Below, in pieces: positions 25,188 to 34,767 of a DNA stretch of 64,000 bases. Origin of the DNA: Arabiibacter massiliensis (GTDB taxonomy: Bacteria > Actinomycetota > Coriobacteriia > Coriobacteriales > Eggerthellaceae). The stretch's first letter is position 1, and each line of letters begins with the position of its first letter. Below the pieces are notes generated by a model, which saw only the letters and a program-made list of their open reading frames with translations, did not search any database and was not told the origin of the DNA. The position numbers and the translations under genes are program-made. The DNA lies in the NCBI RefSeq assembly GCF_900169505.1, contig NZ_LT827021.1, forward strand, positions 3,313,916 through 3,377,915, given 5' to 3'.

Positions 25188-26675
25188 ATGGGTAAGACCT
25201 GCACGGAACTGTTCACGGGCATCGACTGCACCGTCATCGGCAACCCCGACGACGAGGTGGGCGGCATCGCCTACCGCAGCGACCGGGTGCAGCCGGGCGA
25301 CGCGTTCTTCTGCATCGTGGGCTTCACCACCGACGGCCACTCGTTCGCGCAGGACGCCATCGACCGGGGCGCCAAGGTGCTCGTGGTCCAGCGCAAGGTG
25401 TACCTCGCCGACGCCACGGACGTGACCGAGGTGGTGGTGAAGGACACCCGCAAGGCCATGGCGGCCGCCGCGGCCAACTTCTACGACCACCCCTCCGACG
25501 CGCTCTCGCTCGTGGGCATCACCGGCACGAACGGCAAGACCACCACCACCTACCTCGTGGAGCACATCGCGCACGTGGCTGGCAAGCGCACGGGCGTCAT
25601 CGGCACCGTGGGCGTGCGCATCGGCGGAGAGGTGGAGAAGACGGCCCACACCACGCCCGAGTCGCCCGACCTGCAGCAGCTGTTCGCCCGCATGCGCGAC
25701 GAGCGCTGCGACGTGGTGGCCATGGAGGTGAGCTCGCACGCGCTCGACCTCGACCGCACCTGGGGCACGCGCTTCGCCGTGACCGCGTTCTCCAACCTCA
25801 CGCAGGACCACCTGGACTACCACCACACCTTCGAGGCGTACTTCGAGGCGAAGGCGCGCCTGTTCGGCAGGGACTACCCGGCCCGCCGCGTCATCTGCAT
25901 CGACGACAAGTGGGGCCGCGAGCTTCTGCGCCGCTGCTCGGTGGCCGAGGACAGCATCGTCACCACCGGCTTCGACCGCTCGGCGCAGATCCATCCTGTG
26001 GACGTGCAGTACGCGCCCACGCACACCACGGTCACGCTCGACGTGCGCGGCAGCCGCCATACCTTCGACTACCCGCTCGTGGGCAGGTTCAACGTGGAGA
26101 ACGTCATGTGCGCGTTCGGCATCGGATTGCAGCTGGGCTTCTCGGCCGACGTGATCGTGGAGGCGCTCGAGGAGGCCCCGCAGATCCCCGGCCGCCTCGA
26201 GCGCGTGAGCGCGCCGCACGACGGCGGCGTCTCCGTGTTCGTGGACTACGCGCACACCCCCGACGCGCTGGAGAAGGCGCTCGCGTCCATCATGGCGCTC
26301 ACGCCCGGCCGCACCATCTGCGTGTTCGGCTGCGGCGGCGACCGCGACGCGTCCAAGCGTCCCATCATGGGCAAGGCGGCGCTCGCGGCCGACCATGCCG
26401 TGGTGACGAGCGACAACCCGCGCACCGAGGATCCGGACGCCATCATCGCCGACATCGTGAGCGGCATGGGCGGCGGCGTTGGCCGCTTCGACGTGGAGAG
26501 CGACCGCCGAGCCGCCATCGCGCTGGCCATCGCGCAGGCGCAGGCCGGCGACTCCATCCTGGTGGCGGGCAAGGGGCATGAGGATTACCAGCTGGTAGGA
26601 GACGCGGTGCTCTCGTTCGACGACCGCGTGGTGGCCGCCGAGGAGCTTGAGCGCGCCTTCGGCGAGGGACGGTAG
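25188..26675 (+). CDS. murE: UDP-MurNAc-tripeptide synthetase MurE (meso-DAP adding)
   Basis: The protein has 495 residues. The P-loop TGTNGKTTTTYLVEH is at about 109-123; the central Mur ligase and C-terminal domains follow, with AHTPDALEKAL and SDNPRTEDP (about 408-416). The DNPR motif is the signature for meso-diaminopimelate as the added third residue, which implies a DAP-type peptidoglycan. It adds that amino acid to UDP-MurNAc-L-Ala-D-Glu in the cytoplasm. The gene is nine bases after ftsI and three before murF. Confidence 0.95.
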   Translation: MGKTCTELFTGIDCTVIGNPDDEVGGIAYRSDRVQPGDAFFCIVGFTTDGHSFAQDAIDRGAKVLVVQRKVYLADATDVTEVVVKDTRKAMAAAAANFYDHPSDALSLVGITGTNGKTTTTYLVEHIAHVAGKRTGVIGTVGVRIGGEVEKTAHTTPESPDLQQLFARMRDERCDVVAMEVSSHALDLDRTWGTRFAVTAFSNLTQDHLDYHHTFEAYFEAKARLFGRDYPARRVICIDDKWGRELLRRCSVAEDSIVTTGFDRSAQIHPVDVQYAPTHTTVTLDVRGSRHTFDYPLVGRFNVENVMCAFGIGLQLGFSADVIVEALEEAPQIPGRLERVSAPHDGGVSVFVDYAHTPDALEKALASIMALTPGRTICVFGCGGDRDASKRPIMGKAALAADHAVVTSDNPRTEDPDAIIADIVSGMGGGVGRFDVESDRRAAIALAIAQAQAGDSILVAGKGHEDYQLVGDAVLSFDDRVVAAEELERAFGEGR

Positions 26676-26678
26676 CGC

Positions 26679-28205
26679 ATGCGATTGAACGCGAAGCAGA
26701 TAGCGGCGTGCACGGGCGGCTCGTTCATCGCCGAACCGCTCGATGCCCGCACGCTGGCGACGGGGCTCACCTGGGATTCGCGCGACGTGAAGCCCGGCGA
26801 CGTGTACGTGGCGCTGCCCGGCGAGCGGGTGGACGGCCACGACTTCGTGGGCGCCGCCCTGCGCGCCGGGGCCGTCGTCGCGCTCGTCATGCAGCCGCTC
26901 GACGAGGCGGCGCTGCTTCTGGCCCGCGAGATGGGCGCGGCCGTGATCGAGGTGCCCGACACCGCGCACGCCGTGGCCGACCTCGCGCGCGAATGGCGCA
27001 CCCACCTGCGCGGACGCGTGATCGCACTCACCGGCTCCACCGGCAAGACCACCACGAAGAACCTCGTGCGCGACGTGCTGGCCAGCACCTTCACGGTTGC
27101 GGCCACCGCGGGCAACCAGAACAACGAGCTGGGCGTTCCCAAGACGCTGCTAACGGCCGAGCAGGACACGCAGGCTGTGGTGGTGGAGATGGGCATGCGC
27201 GGCGCGGGCCAGATCGCCGACCTCTGCGACTACGTGCGCCCGGACTGGGGCCTCGTGGTGAACGTAGGCGAGAGCCACATCGAGCTTCTGGGCAGCCGCG
27301 AGAACATCGCGCGCGCCAAGGCGGAGCTCCTGTGCGCCCTGCCCGAGGGCACGGGCCGCGCCTTCGTGAACGCCGACGACGACTTCGCCGGCTTCCTGCG
27401 CGCCCACGCCCGCCTCGACGCCCGCCAAGTGGAGACAGTTCTGTTCTCCGCAGGTTGTCATCCTGAGCGAGCCGAAGCCGACCCTCTTTGTCATCCTGAG
27501 CGAGCGAAGCGAGTCGAAGGATCCCCCGCGGCGCCAGCCGAAAGCGCCCCAGCCCCCGCCGTCTGGGCCGAGCGCATCGAGCTCGACGAGCAGGGCCGTC
27601 CGCGCTTCGAGCTGCACGCCGCCGGCTTCGCGCCCGAGGAGGAATCCGCCCCGTGCGCGCTCAACCTGCGGGGCCTGCACAACGTGGGCAACGCTTGCGC
27701 CGCCGCCGCCGTGGGGCGCGCGTCCGGCATCCCGCTTGCACGCTGCGCTGAGGCGCTCGAGGCCTCCGAGCCCGAGGCGGGCCGCCAGGAGGTGCTCGCG
27801 GCGCGCGGCGGGTTCACCGTGGTGAACGACGCCTACAACGCGAATCCCGACTCCATGCGCGCCTCGCTCGCCACGTTCTGCGCGCTCGACGTGCCCGGCA
27901 AGCATGTGGCCGTGCTCGGCGACATGGGCGAGCTCGGCGACTTCGCGCCGGCCTGCCACGCGGGCATCGGCGCGTTCGCGGCGACGCTGCCGCTCGAGCG
28001 CCTCGTGTGCGTGGGCGAGCTCGCGGCGCTCATCGCCGACGCCGCCGAGGGCGCCGGCATGGATCCTGGCCGCATCGTGCGCGCCGGATCGATTTCCGAA
28101 GTGTTCGGCGATTTGGATGTCAGCGTCGAGCCCGGGGACGCCGTCCTCGTGAAGGCGTCGCATTTCATGGGCCTCGAACGCGTGGTCGAAGGACTGGTCA
28201 ACTGA
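26679..28205 (+). CDS. murF: UDP-MurNAc-tripeptide:D-Ala-D-Ala ligase MurF
   Basis: The protein has 508 residues, some 50 longer than usual. The P-loop TGSTGKTTTK lies at 118-127, and NQNNELGVPKTLL and VEMGMRGAGQI follow. The C-terminal domain has NDAYNANPDSMRASL and LGDMGELG. It adds D-Ala-D-Ala to complete the UDP-MurNAc-pentapeptide. Residues about 259-292 are encoded by two copies of the dispersed repeat (CHPERAEADP then CHPERAKRVEGS), inserted in frame between conserved blocks of the central domain. The protein should still fold, since both flanks are intact. It is coupled to mraY by a TGATG overlap. Confidence 0.94.
   Translation: MRLNAKQIAACTGGSFIAEPLDARTLATGLTWDSRDVKPGDVYVALPGERVDGHDFVGAALRAGAVVALVMQPLDEAALLLAREMGAAVIEVPDTAHAVADLAREWRTHLRGRVIALTGSTGKTTTKNLVRDVLASTFTVAATAGNQNNELGVPKTLLTAEQDTQAVVVEMGMRGAGQIADLCDYVRPDWGLVVNVGESHIELLGSRENIARAKAELLCALPEGTGRAFVNADDDFAGFLRAHARLDARQVETVLFSAGCHPERAEADPLCHPERAKRVEGSPAAPAESAPAPAVWAERIELDEQGRPRFELHAAGFAPEEESAPCALNLRGLHNVGNACAAAAVGRASGIPLARCAEALEASEPEAGRQEVLAARGGFTVVNDAYNANPDSMRASLATFCALDVPGKHVAVLGDMGELGDFAPACHAGIGAFAATLPLERLVCVGELAALIADAAEGAGMDPGRIVRAGSISEVFGDLDVSVEPGDAVLVKASHFMGLERVVEGLVN
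27456..27540 (+). repeat. Dispersed repeat, one partial and one full copy, in frame inside murF
   Basis: TGTCATCCTGAGCGAGC begins at 27456 (partial) and again at 27489 (full, running through GTCGAAGGATCC to the GCGGCGCCAGC tail). Both are read in the same frame as the copy in nadK. Confidence 0.85.
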
Positions 28206-29251
28206 TGCTTTCCGTATTCTCCCAATACCCGACGTTCCTCGTGTTCCTCGCCATCGTGGCGGCCATCGTGCTTACGATCGCCCTCATGCCGGTGTGGATC
28301 AAGTTCCTCAAGTCAAGCCACATCGGCCAGCAGGTGCGCGCCGACGGGCCCGAGAGCCACCTGGTCAAGCAGGGCACGCCCACCATGGGCGGCGTCATCA
28401 TGCTGGTGGCCGTCATCGCGGTGGCGCTGCTGGTGGGCAACCCGACGCCTGAGACGTTCGCGCTTCTGGGCGCCACCGTGCTCACGGGGCTGCTCGGCCT
28501 CATCGACGACGCGTCGAAGGTGGTGAAGGAGCGCTCGCTCGGCCTCACGCCCAAGGCGAAGCTCGTCGGGCAGTTCCTCATCGCGTCGGCGTTCTGCCTG
28601 GTGGCGGTGAACTGGCTCGGCGTGGCGCCCACGGTTGAGATACCCTTCGTGTACACGTTCGACTTCGGCATCCTGACCACGGTCCTGCCCATCGGCGACG
28701 GCATCGCCATCCCGTGGCTGTACCTGCTGTTCGTGAACGTCCTTCTGGTGGGCCTGTGCAACGCCGTGAACCTCACCGACGGGCTGGACGGCCTGGCTGC
28801 CGGCACGGTGATGATCGTGATGATCGTGATGGCCGCCATCGCGTACCGCTCCGATCTGCTGGAGCCCGCCATCTTCGCGGCGGCGCTCGCGGGCGCGTGC
28901 GTGGGCTTCCTCTGGTTCAACTCGTTTCCGGCCGACATCTTCATGGGCGACACCGGCTCGCTCGCGCTGGGCATGGCGCTCGGGTGCCTCGCCGTGGTCA
29001 CCAAGACCGAGTTCGTGTCGCTCATCATCGGCGGGCTGTTCGTCGCCGAGGCCCTGTCGGTGATGATCCAGGTGTTCTACTACAAGAAGACGCACAAGCG
29101 CATCTTCCTCATGGCGCCTTTGCACCACCACTTCGAGAAGAAGGGGTGGAGCGAGACGAAGGTGGTCGTGCGCTTCTGGATCATCTCGGGCGTGCTGGCC
29201 GCCACCGGCTTCTCGCTCTACTTCGCCGAGACGCTCATGGCGGTGGCCTAG
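28205..29251 (+). CDS. mraY: Phospho-MurNAc-pentapeptide transferase MraY
   Basis: The protein has 348 residues and ten membrane helices. It moves phospho-MurNAc-pentapeptide to undecaprenyl phosphate, making lipid I. The family motifs GTPTMGG, NLTDGLDGLAAG (with the catalytic aspartates), FMGDTGSLALG and APLHHHFEKKGWSETKVV are all present. The ATG at 28205 overlaps the murF stop (TGATG); a longer frame upstream runs inside murF. It is followed three bases later by murD. Confidence 0.96.
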   Translation: MLSVFSQYPTFLVFLAIVAAIVLTIALMPVWIKFLKSSHIGQQVRADGPESHLVKQGTPTMGGVIMLVAVIAVALLVGNPTPETFALLGATVLTGLLGLIDDASKVVKERSLGLTPKAKLVGQFLIASAFCLVAVNWLGVAPTVEIPFVYTFDFGILTTVLPIGDGIAIPWLYLLFVNVLLVGLCNAVNLTDGLDGLAAGTVMIVMIVMAAIAYRSDLLEPAIFAAALAGACVGFLWFNSFPADIFMGDTGSLALGMALGCLAVVTKTEFVSLIIGGLFVAEALSVMIQVFYYKKTHKRIFLMAPLHHHFEKKGWSETKVVVRFWIISGVLAATGFSLYFAETLMAVA

Positions 29252-29254
29252 GCC

Positions 29255-30769
29255 ATGGAGCGCATCGACCTCATCGAGGGAAGGAAGCACGCGCCGCGCC
29301 GTCTCGGGCGCGTGCTCGTTTTAGGGCTCGGCAAGAGCGGGCGGGCGGCGGTGGACTACCTGCTGCCGCTGCTCGGGGGGCGCGTGGAGGCGCTCGCCGT
29401 GGCGGCGGGCGCGCGCACGCCGGCCTCCGAGGAGTTCGCGGCGCGCGCGTGCGCGGCCGGCGCGATCGCCGATTTCGAGGACGCGGCCGTGGGCGCCTTG
29501 GCCGAGCGGGCGGGCGGCGGCTTCGAGCTGTGCGTGGCGAGCCCGGGCATCCCCGAGTCCTCGGCGCTGTACGCCTCGGCGGCTGCGGTGTCGGCCGAGG
29601 TGGTGAGCGAGGTGGAGTTCGCCTGGCGCGAGAGCGCCGCGGACAGCCGCTGGGCGGCCGTCACGGGCACGAACGGCAAGACCACCGCTACGGCGCTTCT
29701 GGCGCACGTGCTGGCGGCGGCCGGCTTCGACGCTCATGCCGTGGGCAACATCGGCGACCCGTGCATCGCGCAGGTGGGCGCGGGCGGCGCCGAGGTGTAC
29801 GCGGCCGAGGTGTCGTCCTACCAGCTGGCCTCGACGCGCCTGTTCGCGCCCGACGTGGCGGTGCTGCTCAACATCACGCCCGACCACCTGCACTGGCACG
29901 GCTCGTTCGAGGCGTACCGCGACGCGAAGCTCAAACTGCTCGCCAACCTCTCGCAGGTACCGGGCGCCGTGGCCGTGCTCGACGCCGTGAACGACGTCGT
30001 GCGCGCCGAGGCGCGCCGCCTGCGCGCGCTGCCGGCGGGCGAGCGCGGCTTCTCCTACGTGCCCGTGGGCACGGCAGCGGGCCTTTCGGGCGACATGCGC
30101 GCGGCCTGCGGAAGCGAGAACGCCGCGTTCCTCGCGGCGGACGGCGCCCTCACGGTGGCGCTCGGCGGCGTGGAGCACCTCCTCGCGCGCTCCGACGAGC
30201 TGCTGGTGAAGGGCGAGCACAACGCCTCGAACGCGCTCGCCGCCGCCGCCGCCGCGCTCGCGCTCGGCGCGGATGCCGACGCCGTTGCCGAGGCCCTGCG
30301 CACGTTCCCCGCGCTCGAGCACCGCATCGAGCCCTGCGGCGAGGTGGGCGGCGCGTGCTGCTACAACGACTCCAAGGCCACGAACGTCGATGCGACGCTC
30401 AAGGCGCTCGAGGCCTTCCCGGAGGCGCGCCCCCTCGTGCTGCTCGGCGGCGACGACAAAGGCACCGACCTTAAGCCCCTCGTGGCGGCGACGCATGCCC
30501 GCGCCCGCGCGGCCGTGTGCTTCGGCGCGGCCGGCGCGCGCTTCGAGGAGGCGTTCTCCCAGGCGGCCGACCGTGCCCCGGAGGATTTCCGGCTTATGCG
30601 CGCCGCGCATCTCGCCGACGCGCTCGACGCGGCGCTCGCCCTCGCGGGCCCGGGCGACGTGGTGCTGCTCTCGCCCGCCTGCGCCTCCTTCGACGAGTTC
30701 GGCTCGTTCGAGGAGCGTGGCCGCGCGTTCAAGGAGCTCGTGGCGCGCCGCTCTGCGGGCGCGCGCTAG
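29255..30769 (+). CDS. murD: UDP-MurNAc-L-alanine:D-glutamate ligase MurD
   Basis: The protein has 504 residues. The N-terminal Rossmann domain (VLVLGLGKSGRAAVDYL) is followed by the P-loop TGTNGKTTATALL (about 136-148), AEVSSYQLA and NITPDHLHWHG. The C-terminal domain has CYNDSKATNVDATLKAL and LLSPACASFDEF, both diagnostic for MurD. It adds D-glutamate to UDP-MurNAc-L-Ala. At 504 residues it is about 50 longer than usual, with extra alanine-rich loops. It lies three bases after mraY and ten before ftsW. Confidence 0.95.
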   Translation: MERIDLIEGRKHAPRRLGRVLVLGLGKSGRAAVDYLLPLLGGRVEALAVAAGARTPASEEFAARACAAGAIADFEDAAVGALAERAGGGFELCVASPGIPESSALYASAAAVSAEVVSEVEFAWRESAADSRWAAVTGTNGKTTATALLAHVLAAAGFDAHAVGNIGDPCIAQVGAGGAEVYAAEVSSYQLASTRLFAPDVAVLLNITPDHLHWHGSFEAYRDAKLKLLANLSQVPGAVAVLDAVNDVVRAEARRLRALPAGERGFSYVPVGTAAGLSGDMRAACGSENAAFLAADGALTVALGGVEHLLARSDELLVKGEHNASNALAAAAAALALGADADAVAEALRTFPALEHRIEPCGEVGGACCYNDSKATNVDATLKALEAFPEARPLVLLGGDDKGTDLKPLVAATHARARAAVCFGAAGARFEEAFSQAADRAPEDFRLMRAAHLADALDAALALAGPGDVVLLSPACASFDEFGSFEERGRAFKELVARRSAGAR

Positions 30770-30779
30770 GGGGATGCCC

Positions 30780-32030
30780 ATGGCCGCCGCGCGCATGCGG
30801 GAGACTCCCGCGCACATCATGGCACCCCGCCTCATCATGCTGCTCGCCGTGCTCGGGCTCGTGCTGCTCGGCCTGGTCATGGTGTATTCCACCTCCTCGG
30901 TCATCGCGCTCGTGAAGGCCGCCTCGCCCGACGAGGTGAACCCCATGGCCGACATGCTCGCCCAGCTGCGCTACGCCGGGGTGGGGGCGGTTGCAGCGTT
31001 CGTCATCTACCGGTTCTTCCCGCCGTCGGTGTGGCGCAGCAACTTCGTCTACATCGTGTGGGCGGCCGCGCTCGTGCTGCTCGTGCTCACCGAGCTGTTC
31101 GGTACCGGCGAGGACGAGTGGGGCGCCAAGCGCTGGCTCTCGCTCGGGCCCTTGAGCCTGCAGGCCTCCGAGTTCGCGAAGATCGCGCTCGTGCTGGTGG
31201 CGGCGCGCCTGTTCGCGGATATGCGCGAGGGCCTGCTCTCGGTGAAGGCGTTCTTCGTGCAGGTGTTCGTGCTTTTGCTCGTGCCCGTCTTCATCATCCT
31301 GAAATTACAGTCCGACCTGGGCACGGCCATGATCTGCGTCGTGGGCGTGTTCGCGGTCATGTGGCTGGGGGAGGTGCCGGGGCGCACCATGGCCATCGTG
31401 GCCGCGGTCGTGGTGGCGGTGGGCGCGATCGGCGTGCTGAGCGAGCCGTACCGTCTCGCGCGCCTCATGGTGTTCATGGATCCGTGGAACGACGGCGAAG
31501 GCGGCTACGGCACGGGCTACCAGCTCATCCATTCGCTCTACGCCATCGCCGGCGGGGGCGCGGGCGGCGCGGGCCTGGGCAACTCTCACGAGAAGTTTTT
31601 GTACCTCACGCAGTCGGAATCGGACTTCATCTTCGCCATCGTGGCCGAGGAGCTGGGGCTTTGGGGCGCGGCGGGCGTCATCGTGCTGTTCCTGCTGCTT
31701 CTGTACGCGGGCATGCGCATCGCGCGCTCGGCGTCCGACAACTTCGGGACGATGGTGGCCGGGGGCCTCACCATCATGATCGCGTTCCAGGCCTTCTTGA
31801 ACATCGCCATGGTGATCGGCTGGTTCCCCGTGGTGGGCAAGCCCTTGCCGTTCATCTCGTCGGGAGGATCCTCGCTCATCGCGTCGCTTATGATGGTGGG
31901 CCTCATCCTGTCGGTGTCGCGCGACGCCGCGGCCCCCGACGTCTACGATAGGCGCCGCGCCGACCTGCGGGTCGTGCGCGCCGCGCCCGAGCCGCCGCGC
32001 GGCGGCTCGACCCGGAAGGGCAGGAGGTAG
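30780..32030 (+). CDS. ftsW: Septal peptidoglycan polymerase FtsW (SEDS family)
   Basis: The protein has 416 residues from the ATG at 30780, with AGGGGG well spaced upstream; an ATG six bases earlier is too close to that site. About ten membrane helices carry the SEDS signatures GAKRWLSLGPLSLQASEFAKIAL and QSDLGTAMI, the catalytic-loop aspartate in the MDPWND region, and GKPLPFISSGGSSLIASL. It polymerises lipid II at the septum with FtsI. The C-terminal tail is basic and proline-rich. It sits between murD and murG. Confidence 0.94.
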   Translation: MAAARMRETPAHIMAPRLIMLLAVLGLVLLGLVMVYSTSSVIALVKAASPDEVNPMADMLAQLRYAGVGAVAAFVIYRFFPPSVWRSNFVYIVWAAALVLLVLTELFGTGEDEWGAKRWLSLGPLSLQASEFAKIALVLVAARLFADMREGLLSVKAFFVQVFVLLLVPVFIILKLQSDLGTAMICVVGVFAVMWLGEVPGRTMAIVAAVVVAVGAIGVLSEPYRLARLMVFMDPWNDGEGGYGTGYQLIHSLYAIAGGGAGGAGLGNSHEKFLYLTQSESDFIFAIVAEELGLWGAAGVIVLFLLLLYAGMRIARSASDNFGTMVAGGLTIMIAFQAFLNIAMVIGWFPVVGKPLPFISSGGSSLIASLMMVGLILSVSRDAAAPDVYDRRRADLRVVRAAPEPPRGGSTRKGRR

Positions 32031-32034
32031 CAAC

Positions 32035-33144
32035 ATGTTGGCAGTTCTCTCCGGCGGCGGGACCGCCGGCCATATCAACCCGGCGCTCGCACTGGCCGAC
32101 GAGCTGGCCGAGCGCGGCTGGGACGTGCGCTTCGCCGGCACGCCGACGGGCGTGGAGGCGCGGCTCGTGCGCGAGGCCGGCATCCCGTTCACGCCGTTCG
32201 AGGCGCGCGGCTTCAACCGCAGCCACCCGCTCACGCTGCCGAAGGCCCTGGCCACCATCCAGAAGAGCACGAAACTCGCGCGCGCGTGGTTCGACGAGAT
32301 CCGCCCCGACGTGGTGGTGGGCTTCGGCGGCTACGTGTGCATCCCCGTGGCGCGCGCGGCCGAGCAGCGCGGCATCCCCGTGGTGGTGCACGAGCAGAAC
32401 TCGGTCATGGGCATGGCGAACAAGTACCTGGCCCGCCGCGCCGCTGCGGTGTGCCTCACCTACGAGCACGCCGCGGAGGCGCTCTCGGAGGCGGAGCGCG
32501 CGCGGACGACGGTGACGGGCAACCCCGTGCGCCGAAGCGTGTTCGCGGCCACGCGCGCCGAGGGCCGCGCCGCCTTCGACGTGCCCGACGACGCGCTCAT
32601 GCTGCTGGTGACGGGCGGGAGCCTGGGCGCGCGCCACGTGAACCAGGCCGTCGCCGCGCGCAAGGAGATGCTGCTGGCGCATCCCGGCCTGCACGTGGTG
32701 CACGTGACGGGCCCGAAGGAGCTCGACGCCGTGACCGAGGCGCTCGCGCTCCCGCCCGAGGAGGCCGCGCGCTGGCGGCTTCTGGGCTACACCGACCAGA
32801 TGGGCCCGGCCATGGCCGCCGCCGACGCCATCGTCTCGCGTGCCGGCGCCACCTCGCTCGCCGAGATCGCGGCCCGCGCGCTGCCGGCGCTGCTCGTGCC
32901 GTTCCCGCATGCGACGGAGGATCACCAGACCATGAACGCGCGCGCCTGCGTGGAGGCGGGGGCGGCCCTCATGGTGGCCGACGCCGAGGTGGACGGCCCC
33001 GCGTTCGACGAGGCGCTGCGCACGCTCGTGGAGGACGCGGACGCGCGTGAGAGGATGGCCGCGGCCGCCCGCGCCCAGAAGGCCGAGGACGCCGCCGCGC
33101 TGTTGGCCGACGCCGTGGAGCGGGCGGCCGCCCTGTCATCCTGA
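32035..33144 (+). CDS. murG: UDP-GlcNAc:lipid I N-acetylglucosaminyltransferase MurG
   Basis: The protein has 369 residues and is a GT28 family member. GGGTAGHINPALALADEL lies at about 7-24, HEQNSVMGMANKYLAR in the middle, and TGGSLGARHVNQAV, SRAGATSLAEI and ATEDHQTMNA in the C-terminal half. It adds GlcNAc to lipid I on the inner membrane face, making lipid II. It starts four bases after ftsW (GGGCAGGAGG upstream). The gene ends inside the first unit of the repeat cluster that separates it from murC. Confidence 0.95.
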   Translation: MLAVLSGGGTAGHINPALALADELAERGWDVRFAGTPTGVEARLVREAGIPFTPFEARGFNRSHPLTLPKALATIQKSTKLARAWFDEIRPDVVVGFGGYVCIPVARAAEQRGIPVVVHEQNSVMGMANKYLARRAAAVCLTYEHAAEALSEAERARTTVTGNPVRRSVFAATRAEGRAAFDVPDDALMLLVTGGSLGARHVNQAVAARKEMLLAHPGLHVVHVTGPKELDAVTEALALPPEEAARWRLLGYTDQMGPAMAAADAIVSRAGATSLAEIAARALPALLVPFPHATEDHQTMNARACVEAGAALMVADAEVDGPAFDEALRTLVEDADARERMAAAARAQKAEDAAALLADAVERAAALSS

Positions 33145-33299
33145 GCGGAGCGGCGGGAGCTTTCTTTCTGTCATCCTGAGCGGAGCGACCGAAGGGAGCG
33201 GAGTCGAAGGATCCCGTGCGGCGTCAGCTGCGAGCGTCACGGCTAACGCCACACGGGATCCTTCGACTCCGGTGCTTCGCACCTCCGCTCAGGATGACA
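33134..33299. repeat. Dispersed repeat cluster, two facing copies forming a long hairpin
   Basis: A partial copy starts at 33134, overlapping the murG end. A full copy at 33169-33229 faces an inverted full copy at 33240-33298. The facing copies are about 60 bases each and can pair over most of their length, so the murG-murC RNA should fold into a large hairpin. Confidence 0.85.
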
Positions 33300-33307
33300 A
33301 ACTGCGG

Positions 33308-33313
33308 TACAAT
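33308..33313 (+). promoter_or_regulatory. Candidate -10 box for murC
   Basis: TACAAT lies 38 bases before the murC ATG and just after the repeat hairpin. No clear -35 is seen, but a separate promoter would fit the break in the operon. Confidence 0.35.
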
Positions 33314-33350
33314 GGAACATCGCGTAAGACGAGGAATCGAAGGGTTGAAG

Positions 33351-34757
33351 ATGGACACAGAGCGCATCGAGCACATTCACTTCATCGGCGTGGGCGGCGT
33401 GGGCATGAGCGGCATCGCCCGCGTGGCGTTCGACCAGGGCCTGCACGTGACGGGCTCGGACCTCAAGGAGAGCCGCTACACCAAGCAGCTCAAGGAAGCG
33501 GGCATCGAGGTGCATATCGGGCACGACCCGGCGAACCTGCCTGCGGGCGATCCGGTGGTCGTGGTGTCCACCGCCATCCTCGACAACAACCCCGAGCTCA
33601 TCGCCGCCAAGGAGCGGGGGCTTTCCATCTGGCACCGCGCGCAGATGCTCGCGCACCTGGGCCGCGGCCTCGAGACGCTGGCCGTGGCCGGCACGCACGG
33701 CAAGACCACCACGTCCTCGATGCTGGCGAGCGCGCTCGACGGCATGGGGGAGGACCCGACGTTCCTCATCGGTGGCATCGTGCGCGCCTACGGCACGAAC
33801 GCGCATTCCGGGGGCGGCCGGCACTACGTGGTGGAGGCCGACGAGAGCGACAAGTCGTTCACCTACCTCTCGCCGCGCGCCGTGCTCGTCACCAACGTCG
33901 AGGCCGACCATCTGGACCACTACCGCGACCTCGACGAGATCTACGAGAAGTTCTCCGCGTTCATCGGCTCGGTGCCCGCCGAGGGCGGCGTGGTGATGGC
34001 CTGCGGCGATGACGAGGCGCTCGTTCGCATCGCGCGCGAGGCGGGGCGCACGATGTTCACCTACGGCTTCGGCGAGGGATGTGACGTCCGCATCGCGTCG
34101 TACGAGCCGCACGGCGTGGGCAGCGACTTCGCGCTCGCGCTGCCCGACGGCCGCGAGGTGGCGGCGCGCATCAAGCAGAACCCCGGCCGCCACAACGTGC
34201 TGAACGCCGCCGGCGTCATCGGGCTTCTGTGGGCGCTCGGCTACGACCCGCAGGCGGCCGCCGACGCGCTGGCCGGGTTTGCGGGCGTGAAGCGCCGGTT
34301 CGACCTGGTGGGCGAGGCCGCCGGCGTCACCGTGGTGGACGACTACGCGCACCATCCCACCGAGATCGCGGCCACTATCGAGGCCGCGTCGCGCCTGGGC
34401 TACGCGCATGTGCACGTGCTGTTCCAGCCGCACCGCTACTCGCGCGCGCCGCTGTTCACCGAGGTGCTGAAGGACGACTTCGGCGCCGCCTTCGACGCGG
34501 CCGACGCCGTCACGTTCATGGACGTGTACCCGGCCGGCGAGGCTCCGGTGCCGGGCGTGTCGGGCAAGACGTTCCTGAACGTGGTGCTCGACCATCCGGG
34601 GCATCCCGAGGCGGGCTACGTGCCGCGCCGCATCGAAGTGGTGCCCTACCTGGCCTCGAAGCTCCAGCCGGGCGACCTGTTGATCACCATGGGCGCGGGC
34701 GACGTGACGGCCATCGGCCCGCAGCTGGTCGACGCGCTCGCGGAAGCCGCGCGCTAG
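33351..34757 (+). CDS. murC: UDP-MurNAc:L-alanine ligase MurC
   Basis: The protein has 468 residues from the ATG at 33351 (GAAGGGTTGAAG upstream); the open frame extends back only through repeat sequence. It begins HIHFIGVGGVGMSGIARVA, with P-loop GTHGKTTTSSMLASAL at about 111-126, then EADESDKSF and DDYAHHPTEIAATI, all MurC signatures. It attaches L-alanine to UDP-MurNAc. It is the first gene after the repeat cluster and is followed ten bases later by murB. Confidence 0.95.
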   Translation: MDTERIEHIHFIGVGGVGMSGIARVAFDQGLHVTGSDLKESRYTKQLKEAGIEVHIGHDPANLPAGDPVVVVSTAILDNNPELIAAKERGLSIWHRAQMLAHLGRGLETLAVAGTHGKTTTSSMLASALDGMGEDPTFLIGGIVRAYGTNAHSGGGRHYVVEADESDKSFTYLSPRAVLVTNVEADHLDHYRDLDEIYEKFSAFIGSVPAEGGVVMACGDDEALVRIAREAGRTMFTYGFGEGCDVRIASYEPHGVGSDFALALPDGREVAARIKQNPGRHNVLNAAGVIGLLWALGYDPQAAADALAGFAGVKRRFDLVGEAAGVTVVDDYAHHPTEIAATIEAASRLGYAHVHVLFQPHRYSRAPLFTEVLKDDFGAAFDAADAVTFMDVYPAGEAPVPGVSGKTFLNVVLDHPGHPEAGYVPRRIEVVPYLASKLQPGDLLITMGAGDVTAIGPQLVDALAEAAR

Positions 34758-34767
34758 GGAGCCTGCC

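Noticed and set aside
23202..27005. Very long minus-strand frame opposite ftsI, murE and murF
   Set aside because: Composition-driven shadow of three conserved genes on the plus strand.
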